Shown here in pieces: positions 40,800-50,676 of a stretch of 64,000 nt of DNA; position 1 is the stretch's first letter; each line of letters starts with the position of its first letter. Position numbers and translations under genes: made by a program. The notes under the pieces are model-generated. The model saw only the letters and a list, made by a program, of their open reading frames with translations. It ran no database searches and was not told the origin of the DNA. Origin of the DNA: Mycolicibacterium flavescens (GTDB lineage Bacteria > Actinomycetota > Actinomycetes > Mycobacteriales > Mycobacteriaceae); NCBI RefSeq assembly GCF_001722335.1, contig NZ_MIHA01000013.1:1-64000 (forward strand), given 5' to 3'.

Positions 40800-41615
40800 T
40801 TACCCGAGTTCGACCAGGACCGGGGCGTGATCGCTGGGCGATCCGATGCGGTCCTTGCCGCTCTTGCGTTCATCGCGGACGATCTCGCCGTGCACCACCC
40901 GATCGGCGAATGGTGGTGACCCGAGGATGAAGTCGATCCGCATGCCGCGGTTCTTCGGAAACCGGAGCTGCGTGTAGTCCCAGTACGTGAACACCGACGG
41001 CCCCGGCGTGAACGGCCGCACCACGTCGGTGAACCCGGCGTCGACGATCGCGTTGAACGCCGCGCGCTCCGGCGCGGTGACGTGCGTGCTGTCCTGGTAG
41101 AACTCGACGCTCCACACATCCTCGTCGGTGGGGGCGATGTTCCAGTCACCGACCAGCGCGATCGGGGCGGACGGATCGTCGGACACCCACTTGTGCGCGG
41201 TGTCGCGCAGCGCGGCAAGCCAATCCAACTTGTACGCGTAGTGCGGGGAGCCGACGAACCGCCCGTTGGGCACGTACAGGCTCCACACCCGCACACCGGC
41301 GCAGGTCGCCCCCAGCGCGCGGGCCTCGGCGGCGGCCTCCACCTCGGGTTTGTCGCCCCACGTCGGCTGTCCCTCGAAGCCGACCTCGACGTCGTCGATG
41401 CCTACTCGCGAGGCGATCGCCACCCCGTTCCACTGGTTGAACCCGCAGTGCGCCACCTCGTAGCCGGCCGCGAGGAACGGCATCATCGGGAACTGGTCGT
41501 CGGAGCACTTGGTCTCCTGCATCGCCAACACGTCGACGTCGGCCCGCTGCAGCCAGTCGGTGACGCGTTCGGCCCGGGCGCGGATCGAGTTGACGTTCCA
41601 GGTCGCGATGCGCAT
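40800..41615 (-). CDS. xthA: exodeoxyribonuclease III
   Basis: XthA is a 3'-5' exonuclease and AP endonuclease for base-excision repair. The 271-residue protein has MRIATWNVNSIRAR, the metal-binding AMQETKC, YVPNGR, GDWNIAPTDEDV and the catalytic PSDHAPV near the end. Length and motifs are complete. Three bases separate it from the upstream GNAT gene, so they probably share a transcript with def. Confidence 0.96.
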   Translation of the reverse strand: MRIATWNVNSIRARAERVTDWLQRADVDVLAMQETKCSDDQFPMMPFLAAGYEVAHCGFNQWNGVAIASRVGIDDVEVGFEGQPTWGDKPEVEAAAEARALGATCAGVRVWSLYVPNGRFVGSPHYAYKLDWLAALRDTAHKWVSDDPSAPIALVGDWNIAPTDEDVWSVEFYQDSTHVTAPERAAFNAIVDAGFTDVVRPFTPGPSVFTYWDYTQLRFPKNRGMRIDFILGSPPFADRVVHGEIVRDERKSGKDRIGSPSDHAPVLVELG

Positions 41616-41618
41616 GGC

Positions 41619-42509
41619 CTACAGGCTACGAGCGTCCAGATAGCGGCTGCGGTGCTGCGCGGCGAATCCCATCGACTCGTACAGTCCCAGCGCCACCGCG
41701 TTGTCGGCGAGCACCTGCACGTAACCGCGCGTCGCACCGCGTTCGGCGCCCCACGCCAGCAGCGCCGAGCACAGCTTCCTCCCGACGCCCCGGCCGCGGG
41801 CGTCCTCGTCCACCCGCACCGACGACAGCCCCACCCAGCGGCCGCCGTCGGGAGCCGTCGTCACCGCCGCCCGGCCCACCCCCGCACCCGGCACCGTCGC
41901 GAACACCACCTCCCCGTCGATGACCGCGGTCAGTACCTCGACGGGCACCTCGCGCTGCAGCAGGCGCAGCCACTCGGCGTCCGGTGTCGCAGCGAGCTGT
42001 ACTTCGCCGTTACCCTGTGCAGCCTCCAATTCGGTTGCCATCACGACGGTTTCGAGATGCGGCGGCCGCTCGGGCGGGCGGAACAGGCGGTCGGGCAGCG
42101 ACAGCCACGGGGTGAGCCCCCGCGCGGTGTACCAGTCGACGATCTCCGGGATCGCCGACGCATCCGACTCGAAGCCCAGCGGCACCGCGGAATTACCGCG
42201 ATGGGTGTGGCCGTCGGCGGCGCGCAGCAGCCACCCGCGGACCCAGCGCTGCTCCAGACCCGGCCACGCGAGCGCGGCCGCGTGCTCGAGCTTGCGGATG
42301 TCGGCCGTACGCACCGTTTTCGGCGGCAGCGCCTTGAGTACGACGACATCGCGGGGGTCGACGTCGACGATCTCACCGTGCTTGGTCTGGACCCGAAGCG
42401 CCGGATCGTCGGCCAGCAGGTGACCGATGACGTCGGTCAGCGGCGGATCGGAACCGGCGGGCAACCGGTACCGGATGATCACCCGGGTCCCCACCGGCGG
42501 CACCTGCAT
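41619..42509 (-). CDS. GNAT-family N-acetyltransferase (Rv0428c-like)
   Basis: The 296-residue protein has an N-terminal small beta domain (residues 1-60, VGTRVIIRYRLP) and a C-terminal GNAT domain with the acetyl-CoA loop VDEDARGRGVGRKLCSALL and LYESMGFAAQHRSRYL. The target of acetylation is not known. ATG 42509 overlaps the def stop (ATGA); the longer frame from 42548 starts inside def. Order def-GNAT-xthA matches Rv0429c-Rv0427c. Confidence 0.9.
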   Translation of the reverse strand: MQVPPVGTRVIIRYRLPAGSDPPLTDVIGHLLADDPALRVQTKHGEIVDVDPRDVVVLKALPPKTVRTADIRKLEHAAALAWPGLEQRWVRGWLLRAADGHTHRGNSAVPLGFESDASAIPEIVDWYTARGLTPWLSLPDRLFRPPERPPHLETVVMATELEAAQGNGEVQLAATPDAEWLRLLQREVPVEVLTAVIDGEVVFATVPGAGVGRAAVTTAPDGGRWVGLSSVRVDEDARGRGVGRKLCSALLAWGAERGATRGYVQVLADNAVALGLYESMGFAAQHRSRYLDARSL

Positions 42510-43102
42510 CAGTGACCGAACGGATCGGGGTCCTTGCCGGGCATCCACGACAACCCCGGCACACCCCAGCCGTGTGACTTCACGGCGCGCTTGGCGCTGC
42601 GCGCGTGCCTGCCCACCAACCGGTCCAGGTACAGAAAGCCGTCGAGGTGGCCGGTCTCGTGCTGCAGCATCCGCGCGAATAGGTCGGTGCCCTCCAGCGT
42701 GATCGGGGTGCCGTCGGCGTCCAGCCCGGTCACCCTCGCCCAGTCGGCCCGCCCCGTCGGGAACGATTCGCCGGGCACCGACAGGCAGCCTTCGTCGTCA
42801 TCGTCGGGATCGGGCATCGTCTCCGGAACCTCCGAGGTCTCCAGGACCGGGTTGACGACGACGCCGCGCCGACGGGTGAGCCGGCCGCGCACCTCGGCGC
42901 AGTCGTAGACGAAGACCCGCTTGGCGACCCCGATCTGGTTGGCGGCCAGGCCGACCCCGTTCGCGGCGTCCATCGTGTCGTAGAGATCGGTGATCAGATC
43001 CGCGAGGTCGGGTGGCAGCGAACCGTCGTCACCGACGGGCACCGGCTCGGTGGCGGTGTGCAGGACGGGATCTCCTACGATGCGGATCGGTACGACGGCC
43101 AT
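42509..43102 (-). CDS. def: peptide deformylase
   Basis: Def removes the formyl group from new proteins and is essential in most bacteria. The 197-residue protein has the three motifs [18 protein letters not shown] and QHETGHLDG with the metal Cys and two His. The C-terminal tail continues past the catalytic core as in actinobacterial forms. I start it at ATG 43102 ([10 protein letters not shown]), not at 43108, by likeness to the known mycobacterial protein. Confidence 0.96.
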   Translation of the reverse strand: MAVVPIRIVGDPVLHTATEPVPVGDDGSLPPDLADLITDLYDTMDAANGVGLAANQIGVAKRVFVYDCAEVRGRLTRRRGVVVNPVLETSEVPETMPDPDDDDEGCLSVPGESFPTGRADWARVTGLDADGTPITLEGTDLFARMLQHETGHLDGFLYLDRLVGRHARSAKRAVKSHGWGVPGLSWMPGKDPDPFGH

Positions 43103-43238
43103 GCGCAAAATCTTAAGTCGGCATTCGTTGCCGCCCGACTCGCGGGCATGTCGGACCGCTCATCGGCGCAACCCGTGGTTGAATGAGCGCCGAACCACAG
43201 CGATGTCATTCAAGTTGTCGGAAGGGTCCAAGAGCCAG

Positions 43239-43547
43239 ATGGACGGCGCGATCGCGCGGACTGAGCAATCCGGGGACAACTCTGAACTCTCCGACGGGCT
43301 GACCCGGCGCGAGCACGACATACTCGCCTTCGAGCGGCAGTGGTGGAAGTACGCCGGCTCCAAAGAGGACGCCATCAAAGAGCTGTTCTCGATGTCGGCC
43401 ACCCGCTACTACCAGGTGCTCAACGCGCTCGTCGACCGCCCAGAAGCGCTCGCGGCCGATCCCATGCTGGTCAAGCGGCTGCGTCGGCTGCGGGCCAGCA
43501 GGCAGAAGGCGCGCGCGGCGCGCCGCCTCGGTTTCGACGTCACCTGA
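43239..43547 (+). CDS. DUF3263 protein (Rv0430-like), probably DNA-binding
   Basis: The 102-residue protein has the core GLTRREHDILAFERQWWKYAG, LFSMSATRYYQVLNALVDRPEAL and a basic C-terminus RLRRLRASRQKARAARRLGFDVT. The HTH-like middle and basic end suggest DNA binding. I choose ATG 43239, with GAAGGG about 12 bases upstream; ATG 43203 is possible. It is divergent from def and precedes the LytR_C gene, as in the M. tuberculosis order. Confidence 0.88.
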   Translation: MDGAIARTEQSGDNSELSDGLTRREHDILAFERQWWKYAGSKEDAIKELFSMSATRYYQVLNALVDRPEALAADPMLVKRLRRLRASRQKARAARRLGFDVT

Positions 43548-43592
43548 GGTTCTCCTTTCAGGGCTGCGGGCCCGCTCGATAAGGTGGGCGCA

Positions 43593-44054
43593 ATGAATCA
43601 GCGAGACTCGTCCGGTCTACCCCTGCGCGCCATGGTCATGGTGCTGTTGTTCCTCGGCGTGGTGTTCCTGCTGGTGGGGTTCCAGGCGATGGGCTCCGAT
43701 TCCGACGACGACGCGCAGACGCCGATCGCCACCTCGACGGTCACCAGCACCCCGACCAGCACCTCGGCCGAGGCCGAACCCGCCAGGGCCGAGGTCCGGG
43801 TGTTCAACATCTCCGCGGTGCAGGGCGCCGCGGAGGACACCGCCAACCGGCTGCGCGAGGCGGGCTGGGAGGTCGCCGACACCGGCAACCTCGAACTGGC
43901 CGACGTGCCCGTGACGACGGTGTTCTTCTCCGACGCCCCCGGCGAGCGCGAAGCCGCCGACGAAGTCGGCAAACTGCTCGAAGCGCCGGTCGAACCGCGG
44001 GTGCCCGGGCTCGCCGACCAGCCGCCGGGCGTGGTCGTAGTGGTCACCGGTTAG
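43593..44054 (+). CDS. LytR_C-domain membrane protein (VirR/Rv0431-like)
   Basis: The 153-residue protein has one TM helix ([19 protein letters not shown]), an Asp/Thr/Ser linker, and a C-terminal LytR_C domain with [27 protein letters not shown]. VirR of M. tuberculosis controls vesicle release and works with LCP cell-wall ligases. A TAAGGT box ends seven bases before ATG 43593, which suggests a leaderless mRNA. Its stop lies within the promoter-like TAGGCT of sodC. Confidence 0.88.
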   Translation: MNQRDSSGLPLRAMVMVLLFLGVVFLLVGFQAMGSDSDDDAQTPIATSTVTSTPTSTSAEAEPARAEVRVFNISAVQGAAEDTANRLREAGWEVADTGNLELADVPVTTVFFSDAPGEREAADEVGKLLEAPVEPRVPGLADQPPGVVVVVTG

Positions 44055-44064
44055 GCTCTTGCAC

Positions 44065-44781
44065 ATGTTCAAGACCGTCGCCGCCGCTGCCTTGTTCACC
44101 GTTCCCGCGCTGGCACTGAGCGCGTGCGCCGCACCCGAAATCCCGAGCGACACTCCCGGCACCACACCGTCGGTCTGGACCGGCTCACCGGCGCCGTCCG
44201 CCCCGCCCGGTGAAGGCGGCGCCGCAGAAGGTGGTGAGCAGGGTGGCGAAGCCCCGCCGCAGGGCGAGACCCTCACCGCCGAGCTGAAACTGGCCGACGG
44301 CACGCCGGTCGCCACCGCGAACATCGCGTTCACCGGTGGCTACGCGACGGTCACGGTGGAGACCACCACCCCCGGCGAGCTGACCCCCGGCTTCCACGGC
44401 ATGCACATCCACCAGGTTGGAAAGTGCGAGGCCAACTCGGTGGCCCCGACCGGCGGCGCGCCCGGCAACTTCAACTCCGCGGGCGGACACTTCCAGGTGC
44501 CCGGCCACAGCGGCCACCCCGCCAGCGGCGACCTGTCGTCGCTGCAGGTCCGTGAGGACGGGTCGGCGAAGCTGGTGACGACGACCGACGCGTTCACCGC
44601 CGAGGAGCTCACCTCCGGCGCGGGCACGGCGATCATCATCCACGAGAAGGCCGACAACTTCGCCAACATTCCGCCGGAGCGCTACCAGCAGGTCAACGGC
44701 GATCCGCCGCCCGACGCTGCCACTCTGGCGACCGGTGACGCCGGCGCACGGGTGGCATGCGGTGTCATCGCTGCCGGCTAG
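44065..44781 (+). CDS. sodC: Cu/Zn superoxide dismutase lipoprotein
   Basis: SodC protects the envelope from superoxide. The 238-residue protein has a lipobox LALSAC (cysteine near residue 21), a Gly/Pro/Glu-rich linker, and a Cu,Zn-SOD domain with [13 protein letters not shown], the AGGHF region and [13 protein letters not shown]. The conserved CGVI near the C-terminus pairs with the KC cysteine. A TAGGCT box ends seven bases before ATG 44065. The next gene starts inside its 3' end. Confidence 0.95.
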   Translation: MFKTVAAAALFTVPALALSACAAPEIPSDTPGTTPSVWTGSPAPSAPPGEGGAAEGGEQGGEAPPQGETLTAELKLADGTPVATANIAFTGGYATVTVETTTPGELTPGFHGMHIHQVGKCEANSVAPTGGAPGNFNSAGGHFQVPGHSGHPASGDLSSLQVREDGSAKLVTTTDAFTAEELTSGAGTAIIIHEKADNFANIPPERYQQVNGDPPPDAATLATGDAGARVACGVIAAG

Positions 44782-45892
44782 CAGCCGTATCGACTTCGCC
44801 GGTTCACCGCGGCCGACGGTCGGCGTCGAATGGGAGTTCGCGCTCGTCGACGCGGAGACGCGGGACCTGAGCAACGAGGCGACCGCGGTCATCGAGGAAC
44901 TCGGTGACACCCCGCACGTGCACAAGGAACTGCTGCGCAACACCGTCGAAATCGTCACGGGCATCTGCGATTCGGTGCCCGAGGCGATGGAGGATCTGCG
45001 CACCACGCTGGTCAGCGCCCGTCGCATCGTCCGGGACCGCGGCATGGAGTTGTTCTGCGCGGGCACCCACCCGTTCGCCAAGTGGTCGCCGGGCAGCCTG
45101 ACCGACGCGCCGCGCTACGCCGAACTGATCAAACGCACCCAGTGGTGGGGCAGGCAGATGCTGATCTGGGGTGTGCACGTGCACGTCGGCGTGCGGTCGG
45201 CGCACAAGGTGATGGCGATCAACACCTCGCTGCTCAACCACTATCCGCATCTGCTGGCCCTGTCGGCGTCGTCGCCGTTCTGGGACGGTGAGGACACCGG
45301 CTACGCGTCGAACCGGGCGATGATGTTCCAGCAGTTGCCGACGGCCGGGTTGCCGTTCCACTTTCAGACGTGGGCCGAGTGGGAGCACTTCGTCCACGAC
45401 CAGAAGAAGACCGGCATCATCGACCACATGAACGAAATCCGTTGGGACATCCGGCCTTCGCCGCACATCGGCACCGTCGAGATCCGGATCTTCGACGGGG
45501 TCTCGAACCTGCGTGAACTCAGCGCGCTGGTCGCGCTGACCCACTGCCTGGTGGTCGACCTCGACCGCAGGCTCGACGCAGGAGAGCCGCTGCCGACCAT
45601 GCCGCCCTGGCACGTGCAGGAAAACAAGTGGCGCGCAGCCCGATACGGCCTCGACGCGATCATCATCCAGGACGCCGACAGCAACGAGCGGCTGGTCACC
45701 GAGGATCTCGACGACCTGCTGAACCGCCTCGAACCGGTCGCGGCCTCCCTCGGATGCGCCGACGAACTCGCGCGCGTCGAAGACATCTACCGGACCGGCG
45801 CGTCCTATCAGCGGCAGCGGCGGGTCGCCGAAGAACATGACGGCGACCTGCGCAGCGTGGTCGACGCCCTGATCGCCGAACTGGACATCTGA
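44762..45892 (+). CDS. glutamate-cysteine ligase family protein (YbdK-like)
   Basis: This 376-residue protein belongs to the carboxylate-amine ligase/GCS2 family (YbdK). It has [65 protein letters not shown] and a [16 protein letters not shown] block. YbdK has weak gamma-glutamylcysteine synthetase activity; the true product in mycobacteria is not known. I start it at GTG 44762, which overlaps sodC by 20 bases and gives the length I recall for Rv0433. The next gene follows after one base. Confidence 0.9.
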   Translation: MSSLPASSRIDFAGSPRPTVGVEWEFALVDAETRDLSNEATAVIEELGDTPHVHKELLRNTVEIVTGICDSVPEAMEDLRTTLVSARRIVRDRGMELFCAGTHPFAKWSPGSLTDAPRYAELIKRTQWWGRQMLIWGVHVHVGVRSAHKVMAINTSLLNHYPHLLALSASSPFWDGEDTGYASNRAMMFQQLPTAGLPFHFQTWAEWEHFVHDQKKTGIIDHMNEIRWDIRPSPHIGTVEIRIFDGVSNLRELSALVALTHCLVVDLDRRLDAGEPLPTMPPWHVQENKWRAARYGLDAIIIQDADSNERLVTEDLDDLLNRLEPVAASLGCADELARVEDIYRTGASYQRQRRVAEEHDGDLRSVVDALIAELDI

Positions 45893-45893
45893 G

Positions 45894-46532
45894 ATGGTCG
45901 CGATACCGATGTTCCCGCTGCAGGTCGCGATGCTGCCCGGCGAGGAACTGCCGCTGCGCATCTTCGAACCCCGCTACACCGCGCTGGTCCGCCACTGTCT
46001 GGAACAGCCCGACCCAGCGTTCGGGGTTGTGCTGATCGCCGCGGGCCGCGAGGTGGGCGGCGGGGACACCCGCAGCGACGTCGGCGCGCTGGCGCACATC
46101 ACCGACGTCGGCGACCACGGCGACGGCCGGTACCGGTTGAAATGCGTGATGGGCGAACGGATCCGGGTGCTCGAATGGCAGCCCGACGATCCGTATCCGC
46201 GGGCGGCGGTGCAGCCCTGGCCCGACGAACCCGGCGATCCCGTCGACGCCGACGCGATCCGCACCGTGGAGGACCGAATCGTCGCGCTGTTCGAGCGGAT
46301 CGCCGCGGCCCGCGGTGCCGAGGTCGACAGTCGCCAGGTGGTGGCCGGCGCCGACGCCTCCGGGGACGCCGGACAATGGTTGTACGCGTTGGCCGCTCGG
46401 CTGCCGATGGGGCAGGCCGACCGCTACGCGGTGCTCGCCGCACCCACCGCCGCGCAGCGGCTCGCAGCGCTGCGCGACGCGGTGGAGACGGTGACCGCAA
46501 TGGTCGAATTCCAGCTGTCCTCAGGCGACTGA
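45894..46532 (+). CDS. LON peptidase substrate-binding domain protein (Rv0434-like)
   Basis: The 212-residue protein has the N-terminal Lon domain without the protease part: IPMFPLQVAMLPGEELPLRIFEPRY, then GVVLIAAGREVGGGD and the GRYRLKCVMGERIRVLEW block. Stand-alone Lon-N proteins have no firm role, and some bind unfolded proteins or nucleic acids. It starts one base after the YbdK stop, so it shares that transcript. It is convergent with the methyltransferase gene, four bases apart. Confidence 0.9.
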   Translation: MVAIPMFPLQVAMLPGEELPLRIFEPRYTALVRHCLEQPDPAFGVVLIAAGREVGGGDTRSDVGALAHITDVGDHGDGRYRLKCVMGERIRVLEWQPDDPYPRAAVQPWPDEPGDPVDADAIRTVEDRIVALFERIAAARGAEVDSRQVVAGADASGDAGQWLYALAARLPMGQADRYAVLAAPTAAQRLAALRDAVETVTAMVEFQLSSGD

Positions 46533-46536
46533 CCGG

Positions 46537-47424
46537 TCAGCAGGTTCGCTGGCCCTCGACGAAAACCGTTCGGGGCGTGGCATCGTCGACCTCACCGGCC
46601 GCGCAGCGCCCGTAGCGCCCCATCAGATCGGCGGCAGGAAGTGCCGTCACATCCCAGCCGCGCCCGGCCAGCCAGGCGGCCACCTCGGTGCGCTCCTCGA
46701 CATACCACAGATCCTGTACGTCGAACGTGTCGTCGCTTCCCCCGGCCTGCGCCCGGCTCTCCCGCAGCCTCGCGAGGTACTCGGGGTCGAAGAAGCCGGC
46801 GCCGAACGACTCCACGGCGATCCGGCTGCCCCGCGCGCTCAGATCGTGAATCCGCTCGAACAGCAAATCCTGCCCGGCCGCAGGCAGATACGGCAGCAGA
46901 CCCTCGGCGGTCCAGGCGGTCGGCTCGCTCGGATCGAACCCGGCGTCGAGCAAGGCCCGCGGCCAGTCCTCGCGCAGATCGATCGGCACCGGCCGGTACT
47001 GCGCCATCGGCGTGACCCCATGTCGGCGCAACGTGTCGGCCTTGAACGCCAACACCCGGGGCTGGTCGATCTCGTAGACCACGGTGCCGTCGACCCACGG
47101 CAGCCGCCAGGCGCGCGCGTCGAGCCCGGCGGCGAGGATCACCACCTGGTCGATGCCGTTGGCGCCGGCGGCGATCAGGAACTCGTCGAACCACTTGGTG
47201 CGCGACGCCGCGTAGCCGCCGATCGCCTTGATCCGTTCCACGACGTCGGCCGGCGGCTGCCGCCACCCGCGCTCGACGGCGGCGTCGACGAACAACTGCG
47301 CGAACGGATCCAGGAACAGCGGGCACTCGGAGTTGTTCTCCTGCGCCCGCGACCACGCCACGCCCAGGGCGGTCGCGCCGACGCTTTCGGTGACGTCCCA
47401 GGTGTCGTCGTCAGACCTGGTCAT
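46537..47424 (-). CDS. class I SAM-dependent methyltransferase (TIGR00027/PF04072 type)
   Basis: The 295-residue protein is one of the large mycobacterial family of leucine carboxyl methyltransferase-like enzymes. It has DTWDVTESVGATALGVAW, DPFAQLFVDAA, TKWFDEFL, VVILAAGLDARAWRLPW, the acidic YEIDQPRVLAFK and a typical WTAEGLLPYLPA. Members modify small molecules of unknown identity. I choose ATG 47424. Its start lies within the end of mnhG (14-bp overlap). Confidence 0.9.
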   Translation of the reverse strand: MTRSDDDTWDVTESVGATALGVAWSRAQENNSECPLFLDPFAQLFVDAAVERGWRQPPADVVERIKAIGGYAASRTKWFDEFLIAAGANGIDQVVILAAGLDARAWRLPWVDGTVVYEIDQPRVLAFKADTLRRHGVTPMAQYRPVPIDLREDWPRALLDAGFDPSEPTAWTAEGLLPYLPAAGQDLLFERIHDLSARGSRIAVESFGAGFFDPEYLARLRESRAQAGGSDDTFDVQDLWYVEERTEVAAWLAGRGWDVTALPAADLMGRYGRCAAGEVDDATPRTVFVEGQRTC

Positions 47425-47773
47425 CGCCACCGCTCTCCGTCTGCTCCGCGAATTCGTGGGCCTCGTCCGCCGTCAACAGATCGTCTCGGACGTTCTGTTC
47501 CCGATATGCGAGCTGGCCAACCCGGTTGGCCACCACCGGCGCGGTGATCACGGTGAACAACCCGGTGAGCAGCAGCATGCCGACGTCGGCGTTGCCGCGC
47601 AGCCGCAGCGCCGCGCCGGCCAGCACCAGCAGCAGGCCGAGCACCTGCGGTTTGGAGGCGGCGTGCATCCGGGTGAGTGTGTCGGGGAAGCGGACCACCC
47701 CGATCGCGGCCGTCAACGCCAGCGTGGATCCGCCGAGCACCAACACGGCGGTGATGATGTCGAAGACGTTCAT
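47411..47773 (-). CDS. mnhG: Na+/H+ antiporter subunit G
   Basis: The 120-residue subunit has three membrane segments: FDIITAVLVLGGSTLALTAAIGVV, then the family motif RFPDTLTRMHAASKPQVLG, LGLLLVLAGAALRL and VGMLLLTGLFTVITAPVVANRV, with an acidic tail. It is the last gene of the minus-strand mnhABCDEFG operon and overlaps the mnhF stop by four bases. MrpG is needed for complex assembly. Confidence 0.95.
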   Translation of the reverse strand: MNVFDIITAVLVLGGSTLALTAAIGVVRFPDTLTRMHAASKPQVLGLLLVLAGAALRLRGNADVGMLLLTGLFTVITAPVVANRVGQLAYREQNVRDDLLTADEAHEFAEQTESGGDDQV

Positions 47774-48054
47774 CGGTGATCCCGTCGGTGGGGTTCCTTG
47801 ACGTCCGGTACGCGGAACCGCGCGACGCTGACCGAGCCGACGAAGCTGATGATCGCCAGCGCGGTCAGCCCGTAGGTCACGGTGCTGTCGAGGCTGTAGG
47901 CCGCCCAGATACCGATACCGCACATGATCACCGCGATCAGCGTGTCGACCGCGACCAGGCGGTCCAACGTGCTCGGGCCGGCGAGCAACCGGAACATCGT
48001 GATGGCTGCCGCTGCGGTGGTCATGATCGCCGCGGTGACCCACACCCAAGTCAC
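47770..48054 (-). CDS. mnhF: Na+/H+ antiporter subunit F
   Basis: The 94-residue protein has three TM helices, with MFRLLAGPSTLDRLVAVDTLIAVIM as the family motif that carries a conserved Asp. The middle helix (IGIWAAYSLDS) and last (LTALAIISFVGSVSVARF) fit MrpF. It overlaps mnhE and mnhG by four bases each. Confidence 0.94.
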   Translation of the reverse strand: MTWVWVTAAIMTTAAAAITMFRLLAGPSTLDRLVAVDTLIAVIMCGIGIWAAYSLDSTVTYGLTALAIISFVGSVSVARFRVPDVKEPHRRDHR

Positions 48055-48617
48055 GCGCGATCACCCCCATTGCTCGCCGGCCGCCAGTCCTCGTCGCGCT
48101 CGAAGGTCCGGACCAGCAGCCGTTCCACCTCGGCGACCTGGGCGTAGAAGCGGCTCACCGAGCGGTCGGACCCGACGTCGATCACGTGCATGTACAGCAT
48201 CCGGCGGGACTGGTCGATCTCCAGCACGATCGAACCCGGAATGAGGTTGAAGATGCTGACCGCCAACGCCAGCACCAGATCCGACTTCACCGACAGGTGC
48301 GCGCGCAGCACCGCCGACAGCGGAGGCGGGCCGGGTTTGATCGCCAGCGCCGCAACCTGGAACGAGGACAGCACCAACCGGTAGACTACGGTGATCAGCA
48401 GGCGTGCCAGCGACAGCAGATGCACCTTGCCTTCCACCGGTACCGGCGGCAACGGCAGCAGCAGCGTGATCAGCAACGCGACCGCCAACCCCGACACCAC
48501 GTTGGCCGCACTGAACTGGCCCCACAACAGGTTCCAGACCAGCACCAGCCAGCACACCACCCACACGCGCAGCAGCACGCTTCGCAACGGCGGCCTCGAG
48601 CGCGATTTAACGCTCAT
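48051..48617 (-). CDS. mnhE: Na+/H+ antiporter subunit E
   Basis: The 188-residue protein has two to three N-terminal TM segments, the VNL-type motif in VWNLLWGQFSAANVVSGL, a middle VYRLVLSSFQVA block and a soluble C-terminal ferredoxin-like domain with LTPGS-like NLIPGSIVLEID and MHVIDVG. This is typical of MrpE. It overlaps mnhD and mnhF by four bases. Confidence 0.94.
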   Translation of the reverse strand: MSVKSRSRPPLRSVLLRVWVVCWLVLVWNLLWGQFSAANVVSGLAVALLITLLLPLPPVPVEGKVHLLSLARLLITVVYRLVLSSFQVAALAIKPGPPPLSAVLRAHLSVKSDLVLALAVSIFNLIPGSIVLEIDQSRRMLYMHVIDVGSDRSVSRFYAQVAEVERLLVRTFERDEDWRPASNGGDRA

Positions 48618-50209
48618 CGCGGTCCCACCACTGCCGTGATGTACTGCCCCCGGTCGAGCACCTCACTGGACGCGCGCTCGCTGTAGGCGAGGATCGGCCC
48701 GGCGAACAGTGTCAGCGCCAACCCGACCGCGATCAGCGCCCCGGTCGGGGCGACCATCCCGGCCGGCATCCGGCCGACGTGATCACGGTCGACGAACTCG
48801 ATGTCCTCGGGTTCGTCGAGCAGCGCCGACGGCGAGGCGGCCGACAGGTGGCCCTCGGGCGCGTCCTCGCGTGACCGCCAGAACGCCTTGGTCCACACCC
48901 GCGCCACCACGTACAGCGTCAGCAGGCTGGTCACCACACCGCCGCCGACCAACGTCCAGGCCAGCACCGAACCGTCCTGCGCGCCGGCCTCCAGCAGCGC
49001 GACCTTGCCGATGAACCCGGAAAACGGCGGTATCCCACCGAGATTGAGCGCAGGCACGACGAACACGAACGCCAGCAACGGGCTGGCGGCCGCCAACCCG
49101 CCGAGCCGCTGCATCGTCGAGGCGCCGGCCTGGCGTTCGATCAGCCCGACCACCAGGAACAAGGTGGTCTGCACGAGGATGTGGTGCGCGACGTAATAGA
49201 TGGCACCCGACATGCCGAGCTGGCTGGACAGCGCGATCCCGAACACCATGTAGCCGATGTGACTGACCAGCGTGAACGACAACAACCGTTTGATGTCGCT
49301 CTGCGCGATCGCGCCGAGGATGCCCACGATCATGGTGAGCAGCGCGGCCACCAGCAGCACCGGGTCCAGGCCGCCGGACGGGAACAGCAGCGAGTGCGCG
49401 CGGATGATCGCGTAGACACCGACTTTGGTGAGCAACCCGGCGAACACCGCGGTGACCGGCGCGGGTGCGGTGGGGTAGGAGTCCGGAAGCCACGCCGACA
49501 GCGGGAACACCGCCGCCTTGATGCCGAACGCGACCAGCAGCACCGCGAACAACGCCGACCGGGTTCCGCTGGACACGTCGTCGAGGCGCACCGCGACCTC
49601 GGCCATGTTCAGGGTGCCGGTGGCGGCGTAGACCAGCGCGATGCCGAACAGGAACACCAGCGACGACACCATCGACACCATCACGTACGAGATGCCGGCC
49701 CGGACACGGTCTTTGCTCGCCCCGATCGTCAGCAGCACGTAGCTCGACGACAGCAGCACCTCGAAGCCGACGAACAGGTTGAACAGGTCACCGGCCAGGA
49801 ACGCCATGCACACGCCCGCCGAGAGGACCAGGTAGGTGGGCATGAAGATCGACACCGGCTGGCGTTCGTCGCCGTCGCGGATGCCCTGGCCGATGGCGTA
49901 GAACACCACCGCCAGCAGCACGATCGACGAGACCACCAGCATCAGCGCCGAGAGCCGGTCCACCACCAGCGTGATGCCCAGCGGACCCATCCCGGGCACC
50001 GACTGACCCCAGCCGCCGACGTTGAGCACCAGCGTGCCGTCGCGGTCGGCGAGGTAGAGCAGCGCGCAGCACACCACGACGACGACCGACAGCGCGGCCA
50101 GCGTGAGGCTGCGCTGCAACCGCGGCCGTCGGCCGGCGATCAACGTCGCGGCGGCGCTGAGCGTGGGTATCAGCACCGGCAGCGGGATCAACGCGCTGGC
50201 AAGGCTCAT
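48614..50209 (-). CDS. mnhD: Na+/H+ antiporter subunit D
   Basis: MnhD is homologous to proton-pumping subunits of complex I (NuoM/N). The 531-residue protein has about 14 TM helices with AGDLFNLFVGFEVLLSSSYVLL, FLFGIALVYAATGTLNMAE, KAAVFPLSAWLPDSYPTAPAPVTAVFAGLLTKVGVYAI and DIKRLLSFTLVSHIGYMVFG, where the paired Lys and Glu of the antiporter path are visible. It overlaps mnhC and mnhE by four bases. Confidence 0.95.
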   Translation of the reverse strand: MSLASALIPLPVLIPTLSAAATLIAGRRPRLQRSLTLAALSVVVVVCCALLYLADRDGTLVLNVGGWGQSVPGMGPLGITLVVDRLSALMLVVSSIVLLAVVFYAIGQGIRDGDERQPVSIFMPTYLVLSAGVCMAFLAGDLFNLFVGFEVLLSSSYVLLTIGASKDRVRAGISYVMVSMVSSLVFLFGIALVYAATGTLNMAEVAVRLDDVSSGTRSALFAVLLVAFGIKAAVFPLSAWLPDSYPTAPAPVTAVFAGLLTKVGVYAIIRAHSLLFPSGGLDPVLLVAALLTMIVGILGAIAQSDIKRLLSFTLVSHIGYMVFGIALSSQLGMSGAIYYVAHHILVQTTLFLVVGLIERQAGASTMQRLGGLAAASPLLAFVFVVPALNLGGIPPFSGFIGKVALLEAGAQDGSVLAWTLVGGGVVTSLLTLYVVARVWTKAFWRSREDAPEGHLSAASPSALLDEPEDIEFVDRDHVGRMPAGMVAPTGALIAVGLALTLFAGPILAYSERASSEVLDRGQYITAVVGPR

Positions 50210-50676
50210 CGCGAGCCCTCGTAACCGGGCAGCGCGTCCAACTCGTCGGGCGCGTCGGTGTCGCGGGCGGTGTCGACCTGAGGCCGGTCCTCCTCGACGG
50301 CGGTGGCGTCGGTGGCGGCCAACTCGGAGACCTTGGCGTCCTCGGGGTCGTCACCGACCTCCTCTTCGGTGGTCAGCCGGTACGACCGGTAGTTCATCGC
50401 GAGGATGAACGCCGCCACCCCCATCGTGATCACGATCGCGGTCAGGATCATGGCCTGCGCCAACGGATCTGCGACGACGCCGCTGTCGTTGCTGGTTCGG
50501 CCCCGGATCGGGGGACTGCCGGAGCGTCCCCCGACGACGATGATCAGCAGGTTGATCGCGTTGCCGATCAACAGCAGGCCCAACAACATTCGGGTCAGGT
50601 TGCGCTCGAGCAGCAGGTACACCCCGGCGGAGGTGAGCGCGCCGAGCAGCACGAGTGGGACGAATGAGGTGGTCAT
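50206..50676 (-). CDS. mnhC: Na+/H+ antiporter subunit C
   Basis: The 156-residue NuoK-like subunit has three TM helices, with LLLERNLTRMLLGLLLIGNAINLLIIVVGG as the family core and DPLAQAMILTAIVITMGVAAFILAM. It has an acidic C-terminal extension of about 50 residues (DPEDAKVSELAATD), longer than in most MrpC proteins. It overlaps mnhA and mnhD by four bases. Confidence 0.94.
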   Translation of the reverse strand: MTTSFVPLVLLGALTSAGVYLLLERNLTRMLLGLLLIGNAINLLIIVVGGRSGSPPIRGRTSNDSGVVADPLAQAMILTAIVITMGVAAFILAMNYRSYRLTTEEEVGDDPEDAKVSELAATDATAVEEDRPQVDTARDTDAPDELDALPGYEGSR